This document shows, piece by piece, positions 1-10,800 of a stretch of 32,492 bases of DNA (within the stretch, counting starts at the first letter, position 1; each line of letters begins with the position of its first letter). The position numbers and the translations under genes were made by a program. Under the pieces are notes generated by a model that had not been told where the DNA came from, did no database searches, and saw only the letters and a list, made by a program, of their open reading frames with translations. Source of the stretch: Prochlorococcus sp. AG-679-K21. Its GTDB lineage: Bacteria > Cyanobacteriota > Cyanobacteriia > PCC-6307 > Cyanobiaceae. The DNA lies in assembly GCA_003208885.1 (NCBI GenBank), contig QCUP01000009.1, positions 1 to 32,492 on the forward strand, in the 5' to 3' direction.

Positions 1-1583
1 GCATTGATATCCTTGCTGAGTCTGTAGCTGTAACGCTTGGACCAAAAGGAAGAAATGTTGTCTTAGAGAAAAAATTTGGGGCCCCTCAAATCATTAATGA
101 TGGGGTAACAATTGCAAAAGAAATTGAATTAGAGGACCATATTGAAAATACTGGTGTTGCTCTAATTAGACAAGCTGCTTCAAAGACAAATGATGCTGCC
201 GGTGATGGTACTACTACCGCTACTGTTTTAGCTCATGCAATGGTAAAGGCTGGCTTAAGAAATGTAGCGGCAGGTGCTAACGCAATTACTCTGAAGAAAG
301 GTATTGATAAAGCCACAGAATTCCTGGTTGGTAAAATAGAAGAGAATTCAAAGCCTATAAGTGATAGCACTGCTATAGCTCAATGTGGAACTATAGCTGC
401 AGGTAACGATGAGGAAGTTGGCGAAATGATTGCTAACGCAATGGACAAGGTTGGTAAAGAGGGTGTTATTTCTCTCGAAGAAGGAAAATCAATGACTACT
501 GAACTTGAAGTTACTGAAGGAATGCGATTTGATAAAGGTTACATTTCACCATATTTCGCGACAGATACTGAGCGTATGGAGGCAGTTTTAGACGAGCCTT
601 ATATTTTGCTTACAGATAAGAAAATTGCTCTAGTACAAGATTTAGTACCAGTTCTAGAGCAAATAGCTAAGACAGGAAAGCCACTTGTAATTATCGCCGA
701 AGATATTGAAAAAGAAGCTTTAGCAACTTTAGTAGTGAATAGATTGAGAGGTGTACTTAATGTTGCTGCAGTTAAGGCTCCAGGATTTGGGGATAGAAGA
801 AAAGCAATGCTTGAAGATATGGCTGTTTTAACTAATGGTCAGCTAATCACCGAAGATGCAGGCTTAAAATTAGAAAATGCTACTCTTGAAATGTTAGGCA
901 CCGGCAGAAGAATTACTATAAACAAAGAGACTACAACTATAGTCGCTGAGGGTAATGAAAAGGCTGTTACTGCAAGATGTGATCAGATTAAAAAGCAAAT
1001 GGATGAAACAGATTCTTCTTACGATAAAGAAAAACTTCAAGAACGCTTAGCAAAGTTAGCTGGAGGTGTTGCAGTTATAAAGGTTGGAGCTGCTACGGAA
1101 ACTGAAATGAAGGATAAAAAACTTCGTTTAGAGGATGCTATTAATGCAACAAAAGCTGCTGTTGAGGAGGGAATAGTTCCTGGAGGCGGTACAACCCTCG
1201 CTCACTTGGCTCCAATTCTCAAGGAATGGGCTGATAAAGCTTTATCTGGAGAGGAATTAATAGGTGCTAACATTGTTGAAGCTTCATTAACATCTCCTCT
1301 TATGAGAATTGCAGAAAATGCAGGTTCAAATGGAGCTGTAATTGCAGAAAATGTTAAATCAAAACCCTTTAATGATGGATTTAATGCAGCGACTGGGGAG
1401 TATGTAGATATGTCTGCTGCTGGAATAGTTGACCCTGCAAAAGTTACTCGTTCAGGATTACAGAATGCAGCCTCAATAGCAGGTATGGTACTTACTACAG
1501 AATGCATCGTTGCTGATTTGCCAGAGAAAAAAGATGCAGCACCTGCTGGAGCTCCAGGAATGGGAGGCGACTTCGACTACTAA
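1..1583 (+). CDS. groL: 60 kDa chaperonin GroEL, 5' truncated by window edge
   Basis: Reading frame open from position 3 ([28 protein letters not shown]...) through the supplied ORF to TAA at 1581-1583; C-terminus [11 protein letters not shown]. Confidence 0.97.
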   Translation, partial: IDILAESVAVTLGPKGRNVVLEKKFGAPQIINDGVTIAKEIELEDHIENTGVALIRQAASKTNDAAGDGTTTATVLAHAMVKAGLRNVAAGANAITLKKGIDKATEFLVGKIEENSKPISDSTAIAQCGTIAAGNDEEVGEMIANAMDKVGKEGVISLEEGKSMTTELEVTEGMRFDKGYISPYFATDTERMEAVLDEPYILLTDKKIALVQDLVPVLEQIAKTGKPLVIIAEDIEKEALATLVVNRLRGVLNVAAVKAPGFGDRRKAMLEDMAVLTNGQLITEDAGLKLENATLEMLGTGRRITINKETTTIVAEGNEKAVTARCDQIKKQMDETDSSYDKEKLQERLAKLAGGVAVIKVGAATETEMKDKKLRLEDAINATKAAVEEGIVPGGGTTLAHLAPILKEWADKALSGEELIGANIVEASLTSPLMRIAENAGSNGAVIAENVKSKPFNDGFNAATGEYVDMSAAGIVDPAKVTRSGLQNAASIAGMVLTTECIVADLPEKKDAAPAGAPGMGGDFDY

Positions 1584-1604
1584 ATAACTAAAAATTTTAG
1601 TTAT

Positions 1605-1635
1605 AAAGGGATTGTTTTAACAATCCCTTTTTTTA
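1605..1635. terminator. Rho-independent terminator, possibly bidirectional, between groL and secG
   Basis: AAAGGGATTG-TTTTAA-CAATCCCTTTTTTT hairpin plus T-run. Confidence 0.85.
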
Positions 1636-1666
1636 TATTTTTTTAATATAGATAAATTTAATATTG

Positions 1667-1891
1667 CTATATCCAACCTGCACTAAGAATAATTGCAAGA
1701 GATAAAAATATAATCAAAATAGTCCAAGTTATTTTGTTTAGTGATGCTTCTGCGCTACTGGCGCTAGTAAACATTGAGCTTCCACTAGCTGCTATTCCTC
1801 CCATTCCATCTCCTTTGGGACTATGAAGCAAAACTAAAAGTATTAGTATTATTCCAGAACTTACCCATATCCATGTAAATATTTGACTCAT
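1667..1891 (-). CDS. secG: Preprotein translocase subunit SecG
   Basis: 74 aa, two TM segments, LLHSPKGDGMGG motif typical of SecG. Confidence 0.93.
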   Translation of the reverse strand: MSQIFTWIWVSSGIILILLVLLHSPKGDGMGGIAASGSSMFTSASSAEASLNKITWTILIIFLSLAIILSAGWI

Positions 1892-1915
1892 ATTTTAAAT
1901 TAGTTGTATTTATAT

Positions 1916-3538
1916 TTAAACATGTTGAACGACTTTATTAAATCCTTTTAATTCGATTTCTTTAATAAGTGATTTTCCTGTCATTTCTTTTGGAATAGGA
2001 AGATTTAATAATTGCAATAATGTTGGAGCAATATCAGCTAATCCAGCATTATCTCTCAAATAAATCTCATTCCCCATATTGGGAATTTTTCTCTTCTCAC
2101 CTTCAATAAAAATTAAGGGGACTTTATTAATAGTGTGTGCTGTCCAGGGTTCTCCATCAGGACCTTTCATTAGTTCAGCGTTTCCATGATCTGCAGTGAT
2201 AAGAATACTACCCCCCATTTCTCCTGTGGCATTGACTATCTTACCTACACATTTATCGACGGTTTCGATAGCCTTTATAGCTGCGGCCATATTACCTGTA
2301 TGTCCAACCATATCTGGGTTAGCAAAATTTATAACTACAAAAGAATACTTTCCAGTTTTTATAGCATTTGAGCAACTAATAGTTAATTCTTCAGCAGACA
2401 TTTCCGGAGCCATATCGTAAGTTGCAACTCTTGGTGATGGAATCAAATGTCTCTGTTCTCCAGGCGAGGGGACTTCTATTCCTCCATTGAAAAAATAAGT
2501 GACATGTGGATATTTTTCGGTCTCTGCTGTCCTGTACTGATTAAGTCCATGCTCTGAAACTATTTGGCCAATAAAGTTGTTGAGAGACTCAGGAGGGAAT
2601 GCCACTTTAACTGGTAAGTTTGCTTCATATTGAGTGAAAGTTAATATATCTATATTAGGGATACTTTTTCTTTTGAAGTTATCAAAATCTTTTGATGAAA
2701 GAGCCTTAATTATTTGTCTGGCCCTATCTGGACGGAAGTTAAAACAAATTAAACTATCTTCATCTTTTAAAAAGTTTTTAGATATTCTTATAGGCTCTAA
2801 GAATTCATCTGTAATATTTGCGCTATAGCTTTTATTTAAATAATCTTCAGGGGAAATTTCAGTTATTTTGCGATTTGGGTCAGTTAAATTTACAAAAGCT
2901 TTTTCTGTTCTTTCCCATAATAAATTTCTATCCATTATCCAATATCTTCCGCATATAGAGGCTATTTCTCCCACATTAAATTCTTTTATGCAATCTTCTA
3001 TTTGTCTTATGTATTTATAAGCACTTTTTGATGGAGTGTCTCTACCATCGGTTATAACGTGAATGGCTACTTTTTCTATATCTTCTTGTGAAGCCCATTT
3101 TATTAATCCTAATAAGTGATCAATGTGGCTGTGAACTCCTCCATCTGAACACAGACCAGTAATGTGTAAGGTGCCCTTTTTTTTCTTAATTGAGTTAGCT
3201 ATTTCTTTTAACTCAATTACTTCATTTAATTGGTTATTTTGAACAATATTTGTAATTCTCACAAGTTCTTGTTGAATGATTCTCCCTGATCCAATTGTGA
3301 GATGGCCAACTTCAGAATTACCCATTTGACCATTGGGCAAACCCACATCAGCTCCACTTGCATTAACAAGGGTATGAGGATAAGCATGCCATAAAGAATC
3401 CATTACAGGAGTATTGGCATTTTTTATAGCATTATCAAAAGTTTCTTCACGATGCCCCCATCCATCAAGAATTGCGAGAACTACTGGACTCTCTGGAACT
3501 TTTATTTTATTTATATTCTTGCTGCTATTTTTTGACAT
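1916..3538 (-). CDS. gpmI: 2,3-bisphosphoglycerate-independent phosphoglycerate mutase
   Basis: 540 aa; [45 protein letters not shown] motifs. Confidence 0.97.
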   Translation of the reverse strand: MSKNSSKNINKIKVPESPVVLAILDGWGHREETFDNAIKNANTPVMDSLWHAYPHTLVNASGADVGLPNGQMGNSEVGHLTIGSGRIIQQELVRITNIVQNNQLNEVIELKEIANSIKKKKGTLHITGLCSDGGVHSHIDHLLGLIKWASQEDIEKVAIHVITDGRDTPSKSAYKYIRQIEDCIKEFNVGEIASICGRYWIMDRNLLWERTEKAFVNLTDPNRKITEISPEDYLNKSYSANITDEFLEPIRISKNFLKDEDSLICFNFRPDRARQIIKALSSKDFDNFKRKSIPNIDILTFTQYEANLPVKVAFPPESLNNFIGQIVSEHGLNQYRTAETEKYPHVTYFFNGGIEVPSPGEQRHLIPSPRVATYDMAPEMSAEELTISCSNAIKTGKYSFVVINFANPDMVGHTGNMAAAIKAIETVDKCVGKIVNATGEMGGSILITADHGNAELMKGPDGEPWTAHTINKVPLIFIEGEKRKIPNMGNEIYLRDNAGLADIAPTLLQLLNLPIPKEMTGKSLIKEIELKGFNKVVQHV

Positions 3539-3677
3539 CTCTTAATTAAAAAGCAGGGTTTTAAAGAAGTAATCTTTAATTTAACCGTAAAAGTGGATCC
3601 GTACAATTTATATGTAATTTAGTTAGCTTTTGCTAATTTATTAAGGATATTGAATAAAGTTAATTTTTAGAGGAATC

Positions 3678-4220
3678 ATGTCCAATCCAGATAAAAGAAT
3701 AATAATACTTTCTGAAGATGAACTAAGAAAAACTTTCTCTCGCCTAACTTTTGAAATTATAGAAAAGATCTCAAATTTAGAAAATCTCCTATTGGTTGGT
3801 ATCCCTACGAGAGGAGTTTATCTCGCTGAAGTTTTGAGAAAAGAAATGTTTGATAAAACAGGAGTTAATGTAAAAAAAGGTATAATCGACCCAACTTTTT
3901 ATAGAGATGATCAAAATAGAGTTGGAACGCGTTTAATAGAGGCAACTGATTTTCCTACATCTGTAGAACAAAAAGACATTGTTTTAATTGATGATGTTAT
4001 TTATACAGGAAGAACAATTCGAGCTGCAATTGAGGCTATTCTTTTATGGGGAAGACCGAAAAGTATTATGTTATTAGTAATGATTGATAGGGGTCATAGA
4101 GAAGTACCAATTCAGCCTGATTTTTGTGGAAGGAAAGTTCCGACTAGCAAAAAGGAAACTGTTCATTTATGTCTAAAAGAAGTTGATGGTAAAGAAGGTA
4201 TCTTTTTGGATAAATTTTAA
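3678..4220 (+). CDS. pyrR: Bifunctional pyr operon regulator / uracil phosphoribosyltransferase PyrR
   Basis: 180 aa; PRPP motif VLIDDVIYTGRTIRAA, GIPTRGVYLAE. Confidence 0.95.
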   Translation: MSNPDKRIIILSEDELRKTFSRLTFEIIEKISNLENLLLVGIPTRGVYLAEVLRKEMFDKTGVNVKKGIIDPTFYRDDQNRVGTRLIEATDFPTSVEQKDIVLIDDVIYTGRTIRAAIEAILLWGRPKSIMLLVMIDRGHREVPIQPDFCGRKVPTSKKETVHLCLKEVDGKEGIFLDKF

Positions 4221-5782
4221 AAGATATTTCCTAAATTAAATTCACCTAATTCTTTTTCATTAATATCTAGACATCTGAGATAAAGGGATGAATCTTTTTT
4301 AATACTAAAATATAGTTTTAAACTATCTTCTCCAATTTTACAATCATATTTCAAGTTTATTTGAAGAGGTTTTTTATTCCATTTAAAAACCTTTTCCTCA
4401 TGTTGAAATTCTGATAACGTTGGTAATCCATTCTTAAAAATTACATCATAATTTCTTTTTGTTTTAGTTTCTCCAATAATTATCTCGAAAATGTTCTGAC
4501 CATCTTTACTAGCTTGAAGAATTAACTCAAATGGTTTTTCTGTAGGCCATGTTTGGCCCTTATAAAAAATTGGATGCCAGAAATGCTTTTGTTCTCTTTT
4601 ATTAAATAATCTAATAGATATACCTTTGATTAAGATATCTTTAATCTTAACTCCAGGAGTCATCGCAAGAGCTCCTATTGCTATTGATTCAATAGGGGGC
4701 GGAGACTTGATTTGTATTCCTGAAATCTCATTACCGATCCACTCTTTTATTAATGGAATTTGTGTTCCTCCTCCAACCAAAATCACAGAATCTAAATTAT
4801 CTGTATTACAAAATTTCCCTCTAGCTTCATTCAATAAATCCTTAAGTAGGGAATTTAAGTGACTTAAAAGATTATTCTCCATCAAAATCTTTTCAAATAT
4901 TTCTTTACTCAAAAAAAATTCTTTTTCTTCATTCTCTGCTGCAAATAATGAGATGAGGTATCTGCTCTCAGATTTAATTTCTGGGCCACTAAGCTTACAT
5001 TTTAATTTTTCTGCGATTGTAAGATTTCTCTCATCTTGATTTGATGGTAAAAAATAATTAACAATCCATTGATCTATATCTTTACCTCCAAGTTTTGAAC
5101 CCGATTTGCTTATTATTTCAGCACATCTTAATTTTTGCTTTGATATTGCACTCACATCCTTTCCTTGAAATCTCAATAGTTCTGCAATAGGAGCAGATTC
5201 CCCTTCACCGCCTTGTGTTTTAATTATGCTCATATCGATTGTACTCCCTCCAATATCGATAGTCATAATAATTGAACCTAATGGAACATTCACACCTATT
5301 CCAGCTGCAGTAGGCTCATCAACTAGTGCTACCTCATTAATAGGTAAACTTTCACAAAGACTTATTAACCACTTTCTATAACCCTTATAAGTGTCAATTG
5401 GGGCAGTTAAAACAAGCCTTTTAATATCTAATTCTATTGGAATATTTTCCCAAAGAATTTTGAAAAATTTTTCACCTGATTCGATGGGACTTAATACTTT
5501 TTCTTTTTGACTTTCAATAGGATTGCCAATTAATCTTTTAAAATTTGAATGAAAATATTTTTCTGAATAAGATAAATTTTTCTTTTTCAATGCAGATAAT
5601 CCTATCTTTGCAATATTGTCTCCACCTTCGAACCAAACTGCTGATGGGATTATTCCAGGAGAAGATGTAATACCAGGTATTTCTATTAAAGTAAAATTGT
5701 TATCTTTCTCATCTTGAAAAGCTAATACGGTATTAGTATTTCCTAAATCAAGAGCAAGAGTTCCTGAACAATTATTTTTCAT
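4217..5782 (-). CDS. Hsp70/DnaK-family ATPase-fold protein (divergent)
   Basis: 521 aa; LALDLGNTNTVLAF, VDEPTAAGIG, IDIGGSTIDMS, VILVGGGTQIP motifs of the actin/Hsp70 fold. Confidence 0.85.
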   Translation of the reverse strand: MKNNCSGTLALDLGNTNTVLAFQDEKDNNFTLIEIPGITSSPGIIPSAVWFEGGDNIAKIGLSALKKKNLSYSEKYFHSNFKRLIGNPIESQKEKVLSPIESGEKFFKILWENIPIELDIKRLVLTAPIDTYKGYRKWLISLCESLPINEVALVDEPTAAGIGVNVPLGSIIMTIDIGGSTIDMSIIKTQGGEGESAPIAELLRFQGKDVSAISKQKLRCAEIISKSGSKLGGKDIDQWIVNYFLPSNQDERNLTIAEKLKCKLSGPEIKSESRYLISLFAAENEEKEFFLSKEIFEKILMENNLLSHLNSLLKDLLNEARGKFCNTDNLDSVILVGGGTQIPLIKEWIGNEISGIQIKSPPPIESIAIGALAMTPGVKIKDILIKGISIRLFNKREQKHFWHPIFYKGQTWPTEKPFELILQASKDGQNIFEIIIGETKTKRNYDVIFKNGLPTLSEFQHEEKVFKWNKKPLQINLKYDCKIGEDSLKLYFSIKKDSSLYLRCLDINEKELGEFNLGNIF

Positions 5783-5884
5783 AATAAATTTCTTATTATT
5801 TTTTTAAGTTCGTTTGAAAATTTATAATTTTAATGATGTTGATATTAATGTAAACTATATTATATATTTAATAATAATTTTTTT

Positions 5885-6121
5885 ATGAACGTGTCAAATA
5901 ATTCTAGTCTTGATCACAATGATCTTGCAAAAAGAGGCGAAAGTTTAATAAGAAAATCCACTAATAGGTACTTAACTACTGTAAGAATTGCTTTTAGAGC
6001 TAAACAAAGAAGGTTTGATGATTTTGATGGATTATTAGAAGAATCAGCTATTAAACCTGTTCAAAGATCTATAATTGAATTAAGTGATGAACAAGATCAA
6101 CCAGATTTACTCCCAGGTTAG
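5885..6121 (+). CDS. rpoZ: DNA-directed RNA polymerase omega subunit
   Basis: 78 aa; [34 protein letters not shown], typical cyanobacterial RpoZ. Confidence 0.9.
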   Translation: MNVSNNSSLDHNDLAKRGESLIRKSTNRYLTTVRIAFRAKQRRFDDFDGLLEESAIKPVQRSIIELSDEQDQPDLLPG

Positions 6122-6123
6122 CC

Positions 6124-6495
6124 TTGTTAGTTGAAGAAAATAATTGGAGATTAAGTAAAGATATTAAAAAAGGTAAATTTTGTTTTTTGATTGGTGTAAA
6201 TAATTGGGCAATTGAGTTACAAAAACATGAATTCGAATTGTTATATAAATTACTTATAAAACTGAATAATCAATTGTTTGAAATAAAAGATGAATTAATG
6301 GAAGAAGAGTTTATTAATTTAGAAATAGAACAACTACCTTGGTATGCAGAATTGGAGGGTAAAAAATATGCATGGAACTTAAGATTAATATTTGAAAGCT
6401 CAGAACAAACTCGATCATTTGAAATGTATTGGCCTATACCAATAGCTGAAAATTTATTTTATGAAATAAAAAAAATGTGGGAATCAATGGATTGA
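6124..6495 (+). CDS. DUF1818-family protein
   Basis: 123 aa; GVNNWAIELQKHEFELLYKLL and following region resemble DUF1818; TTG start 2 nt after rpoZ stop, likely cotranscribed. Confidence 0.7.
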   Translation: MLVEENNWRLSKDIKKGKFCFLIGVNNWAIELQKHEFELLYKLLIKLNNQLFEIKDELMEEEFINLEIEQLPWYAELEGKKYAWNLRLIFESSEQTRSFEMYWPIPIAENLFYEIKKMWESMD

Positions 6496-6558
6496 AAAAT
6501 TAATTAAATTGGAAATTCTCAGAAAAATTTCCCCGATCTAAAATTACTTTTTCACATC

Positions 6559-6611
6559 TTTTCCACAGCTTATTTCTAAAAAATATTTGTAGATCAACCT
6601 TATGTGGAAAA
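6559..6611. promoter_or_regulatory. Pair of inverted DnaA-box-like sequences
   Basis: TTTTCCACA at 6559-6567 and TGTGGAAAA at 6603-6611, exact matches to the TTTTCCACA cyanobacterial DnaA-box form, in opposite orientation. Confidence 0.4.
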
Positions 6612-6808
6612 CTTGCAATGATAAGAAATTTTTATATTATTTATAATATTTATATAGTTTAGAAAAATTTATTGAGAAAGTACCTCTCTTAAAGGGTTCT
6701 CATCACTAATACGGCTGAGACATAGATAAATATCAAAAGTTGACTATTTACTATTTTTAGTGAAAACTGATCACAAGCCAATTGATCTTTCTACCCTTAT
6801 TTTGAATT

Positions 6809-7060
6809 ATGCAAGAATTAAACTGTGATGTTAATCAAAAATATATCAACAATAAAGAAGAAATAATTAGTTTTAAATGCGACCTTCATGAAAATCTTCA
6901 ACAAGCTATGAGCAAATTCGTTGAGGATCATCCTAATTGGGATCAATATAGAATTTTACAAGCAGCAATCGCTGGATTTTTGATGCAAAAAGGATTTCAA
7001 AATAGGGATCTAACAAGGCTATATATAGGCAAAATGTTTTCTATGGATTTTGATAACTAA
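6809..7060 (+). CDS. DUF2811-family protein
   Basis: 83 aa; LHENLQQAMSKFVEDHPNWDQYRILQAAIAGFLMQKG. Confidence 0.7.
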   Translation: MQELNCDVNQKYINNKEEIISFKCDLHENLQQAMSKFVEDHPNWDQYRILQAAIAGFLMQKGFQNRDLTRLYIGKMFSMDFDN

Positions 7061-7073
7061 TCAAAAATTAAAT

Positions 7074-7535
7074 TTATTTAATTTTCTCCAAGATCAATTT
7101 GGCGATCTCTTTTTTTATTGGAATTATAGATAGTCTATTACCTTTCTTAACTAATAACAGTTCTTGCTCATTAAATAAGATTTTTAGTTCAGTTAAACTT
7201 AAAAATTTATTTGCCTTAAATAGATATTTAACTTTCACACAATCCCATCTTGGTTCCTCTTGACTTGATTTAGGGTCATAATATTTTGATTCTTTTTGGA
7301 ATTGACTTGGGTCAACAATATTTAGATCGACAACCTCCATAAATCCAACGATGCCAGGAGGTTTACAATTTGAATGGTAGAAAAAAACTTTATCTCCAAG
7401 AGCCATTCTTCTCATGAAATTGCGCGCCTGATAATTTCGGATTCCATCCCATAAAGTAACCCCATCTTTTTTTAGGGTATCAATACTGTAAGCATCCGGT
7501 TCGCTTTTCATTAGCCAAAAATTTTCTTCAGTCAT
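7074..7535 (-). CDS. EVE-domain (PUA-like) protein
   Basis: 153 aa; FWLMKSEPDAYSIDTL, LWDGIRNYQARNFMRRMALGDKVFFYHSN, PGIVGFMEV motifs. Confidence 0.92.
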   Translation of the reverse strand: MTEENFWLMKSEPDAYSIDTLKKDGVTLWDGIRNYQARNFMRRMALGDKVFFYHSNCKPPGIVGFMEVVDLNIVDPSQFQKESKYYDPKSSQEEPRWDCVKVKYLFKANKFLSLTELKILFNEQELLLVKKGNRLSIIPIKKEIAKLILEKIK

Positions 7536-7579
7536 ATCAGGGGATTTGGAGGAAGTTGCAAATCGTGAACGAATCGTGA
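7504..7579. repeat. Composite repeat copy 1 (CATTAGCC segment overlapping the EVE start, plus 11-bp doublet)
   Basis: cttttcattagccaaaaattttcttcagtcatatca (7504-7539), followed by attgcaaa-like sequence and cgtgaacgaatcgtgaat (11-bp period). Confidence 0.8.
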
Positions 7580-7620
7580 ATGTAATATCATACTATTCGC
7601 TTTTATATATTCATTATCCT

Positions 7621-7660
7621 GCAAAGTTCCTATTTAGGAAAGTGATGGGTGGTACGGGGT
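7621..7660. repeat. Conserved 40-bp repeat B, copy 1
   Basis: gcaaagttcctatttaggaaagtgatgggtggtacggggt; near-identical at 17401, 20261, 21236 and 22588. Confidence 0.9.
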
Positions 7661-7812
7661 TAACTCCTTCGCCGTGCTTATCTGTAAACCCTGAGAGGAA
7701 TTTATAATATTTAGTTTGTATTTTTAATCACTTAAAACAGGATATCCTCTTAAATCACTAGTCATATTTTGAGAATCGTTGTAAATTATTTAAATTATTT
7801 TTAATCTTTTAA

Positions 7813-10800
7813 GTGAGTTCGGAATTAAAAGTTAAGGCTGAAAAATTAAGAGAAAGACTTCTTGACCTTTCGGGAAAAAATAGTTTTATAAGATATAACC
7901 ATACGACGGGAGGTAAAAATCCTAATAAACAAAAATATCTAAGAATCGTAAATGAAATACCAGAACTTTTAGTACAAAAATTAAGAAAAGGAACCAGATA
8001 TCAACTTCAATCGAAACCATCTGAAGCTAATTATGATTTTAACCTCCCTTTCATAACCCCTAAAACTGCAGCTCTATATAAAAAAAGTAGTAAATCAATA
8101 CAAGTATATGAGGGTGCAACTAAATTCGGATTATCATGCGCTGGTATTCGGCAAGACAGTAATAGTTATGAAAAAGATAAAGGAATAAACGTTTTATATG
8201 TCGCAATAGGTTTTCTTAAATATCCTCCCTTTAGAGGAGTAGTTCCGACATCAAAGCCAAAAGATCCAAATAAAAAACAAAAAAAAATTCCTACAGAATC
8301 ATTTGCACCTTTAATCCTCTATCCAGTTAAATTAACAAGAGAAAAAACCGCCTCAGGTTTTAATTATTTTTTAGAGACAAGTGAAGAAGAATTGATATTA
8401 AATAGGTCTTTAATTACAAAGCTGACTAAAGAAGAAGGCATTACATTACCTGAATTAAAATATGAAAAAGAAGATACTCCTCTTATTGAAAGATATTTTA
8501 AAGAAATAAATATTGCTCTTGCAGAAAAAAATGAAATTGAAGGATCTAATAAATGGGAATTAAAAAGATGGGCAACTCTGGGAATATTTAAATTTGGTAA
8601 ATTAGCAATTTTTGAAGACACTGATTTTTCTAAGTCTTGGTCAAAAAATCCATTACTAGATAAACAACTAGTTCAGGATTTTATTAATGGTGTTCCATCA
8701 AATTCAGTTGAAGATATTGGTGATATGGATATTTACCAAGATCAATTTGAAAATATTCAGATGCTTGGTCAAATACCTAAGTTAATTGCAGAAGCTGATA
8801 GTACTCAATATAAAGTAATCGTTAAAGCCCTTGAGGGCAAAAGCATGGCAATACAAGGTCCTCCAGGAACTGGAAAAAGCCAAACGATTACAAATATTAT
8901 TGGAGGGCTATTAGTAAGAAATAAAAAAGTTTTATTTGCAGCAGATAAATATACTGCTTTAGAAGTAGTTAAGCAAAGATTAACTCATAATAATTTGGGG
9001 CAATATATTCTTGAATTACACAATGCATCAAAGTCAAAGAAAGAGTTTCATGAAAATTTATCATCAAGATTAGCAAAGCCTAAAGTAAGATTTGTTAGTG
9101 ATTTTTACGAAGAAGACTTCCGTAAGTTAAAAAATCTTAGAAAAGAATTAAATGAACATGTTAATGCAATAAATCTAAAACTTAATTTGGATGGATCAAA
9201 TACGACTGTCTTTGATTTGATTTGGCGAGATGTCCTAAATAAAATTAATTTAGGAAAAAATAGTAGTTTTGATGTTATACAGGATTTTGAAGATAAGTTT
9301 TTAAATGATTTACTGAAAAATATCGAAAAAGAAAATATTTCAATCATTAAGTCTAATTTGGATATACTTTCAGAATTATCTGATTCAAGTAAGAATGATG
9401 AATTTTTAAAATTATCTCAATTAAAAGGGATACCAGAAACTGGGGATGATTTATCAAAATTAATAAGATTATCTAATAATCTTTTTTTAAGATTAGATGA
9501 TTTCAAAAAAAATATAAAAACAGAAAAGATAATATATTCTTCGTTATTAAATCTAAATAGAGAAAATTTAAAAAACGATATAGAAAGTTTTGAGGAACTT
9601 ATTTCTGAGAAATCAATTAATAAACAATTTACAATTAAAGAGGATATTAGTGAAAAGTTAGCCAATATATATAAACTAGTTGTAGAAAGAGAATCACAAG
9701 AAAACTACATTGAAAAATGGGCTAAACCTTTCTTAGAGAATGAAAATAAATTTGATCTCTTTGAGAATTGCCTAAAGGAAATTGAGAACATAGAGCCTAA
9801 AGATAAAAACTATAAGATTAAGGATCTACTAAATGATTTAACAGAACTTTATAAAACCATAAGAAGTTTTATTAGAGATATACCTATTGAAAAAAGAAGG
9901 TTAACTTCAAGATTAACTTTGAAAAATCTGATTGATGGAGTTGAATGTTTTAGAAAAATAAATCATGATTATTATGATTCATATGAAGATATTTTATTAC
10001 TTTTAAAAGGTACTAAAGATACTTCTAGCTTAGAAGACTTAATAAAAAAAATTAAGCAAATTCAAAAAAATAATAAAGATGGTGAAAAGATTCAAAAAGA
10101 TGGATTAGATCTAAATAAAATTAGAGACTTAGGTTCAGATAAGTTAAAAGATTTTTCTGAAGTAATTAGGAATTCTTCTTTCCTCGGGTGTTTGTTAGAT
10201 AAAGAAGTTAAATATGTTAAATCTTCTTGGAAAAAATATTCATTGCCTGGTTTTAAAAGACCTTCTTTAAAAGAAATGGCAAAAATATTTTTATTAGCAA
10301 GTAACTATTGTGAAAATATTGCTAATGAAGAACGATTTGGAGTGGATGGTTTTGATATTAATTACTTAAGGGAATTATCTTTAAAAATAAAATTTGATGG
10401 AAATTTAGAAAACATTTTATTCGATACAAAATCAAAGTTTTTAGAAATTGATTATTTTGAAGTGATCTATCAAGTTTTAAATCAAAATCAAAATTATAAT
10501 GATATCCAAATTCCTTACTTTGATAAATTATTAAATAAAAATATTCATGAAATACAGGAGCTTACAAATACTTATGCAACAAATATATTTAGTAAATTAA
10601 AATTATTAGGAGAAGATCCTAGTGCAAATATTTTAGATACAAGTTTTTCTACTATAAGTTTAATTTTAGATGATCTCAAATCATTAAAAAATATTATCAA
10701 AAATCTTGGCATAACAATTACTGAATCAGAAATATATTGTGAAAATAATCTAGAGTATTCAGTCTCTTCAAAAGATATAAATCGTCTTTTAGAGTTGTTT

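Noticed and set aside
1202-1507. ORF on minus strand opposite groL
   Set aside because: Shadow ORF antisense to a strongly conserved CDS.
2186-2828. Plus-strand ORFs inside gpmI (2186, 2196, 2634)
   Set aside because: Antisense shadows with no plausible protein features.
6675-6740. TPP-riboswitch-like CTGAGA segment
   Set aside because: Only a short CTGAGA match; rest of the consensus is absent and the downstream gene does not fit.
8364-9665. Minus-strand ORFs inside the helicase (8364, 9105, 9417)
   Set aside because: Antisense, low-complexity Ser/Phe/Leu translations of an AT-rich coding strand.
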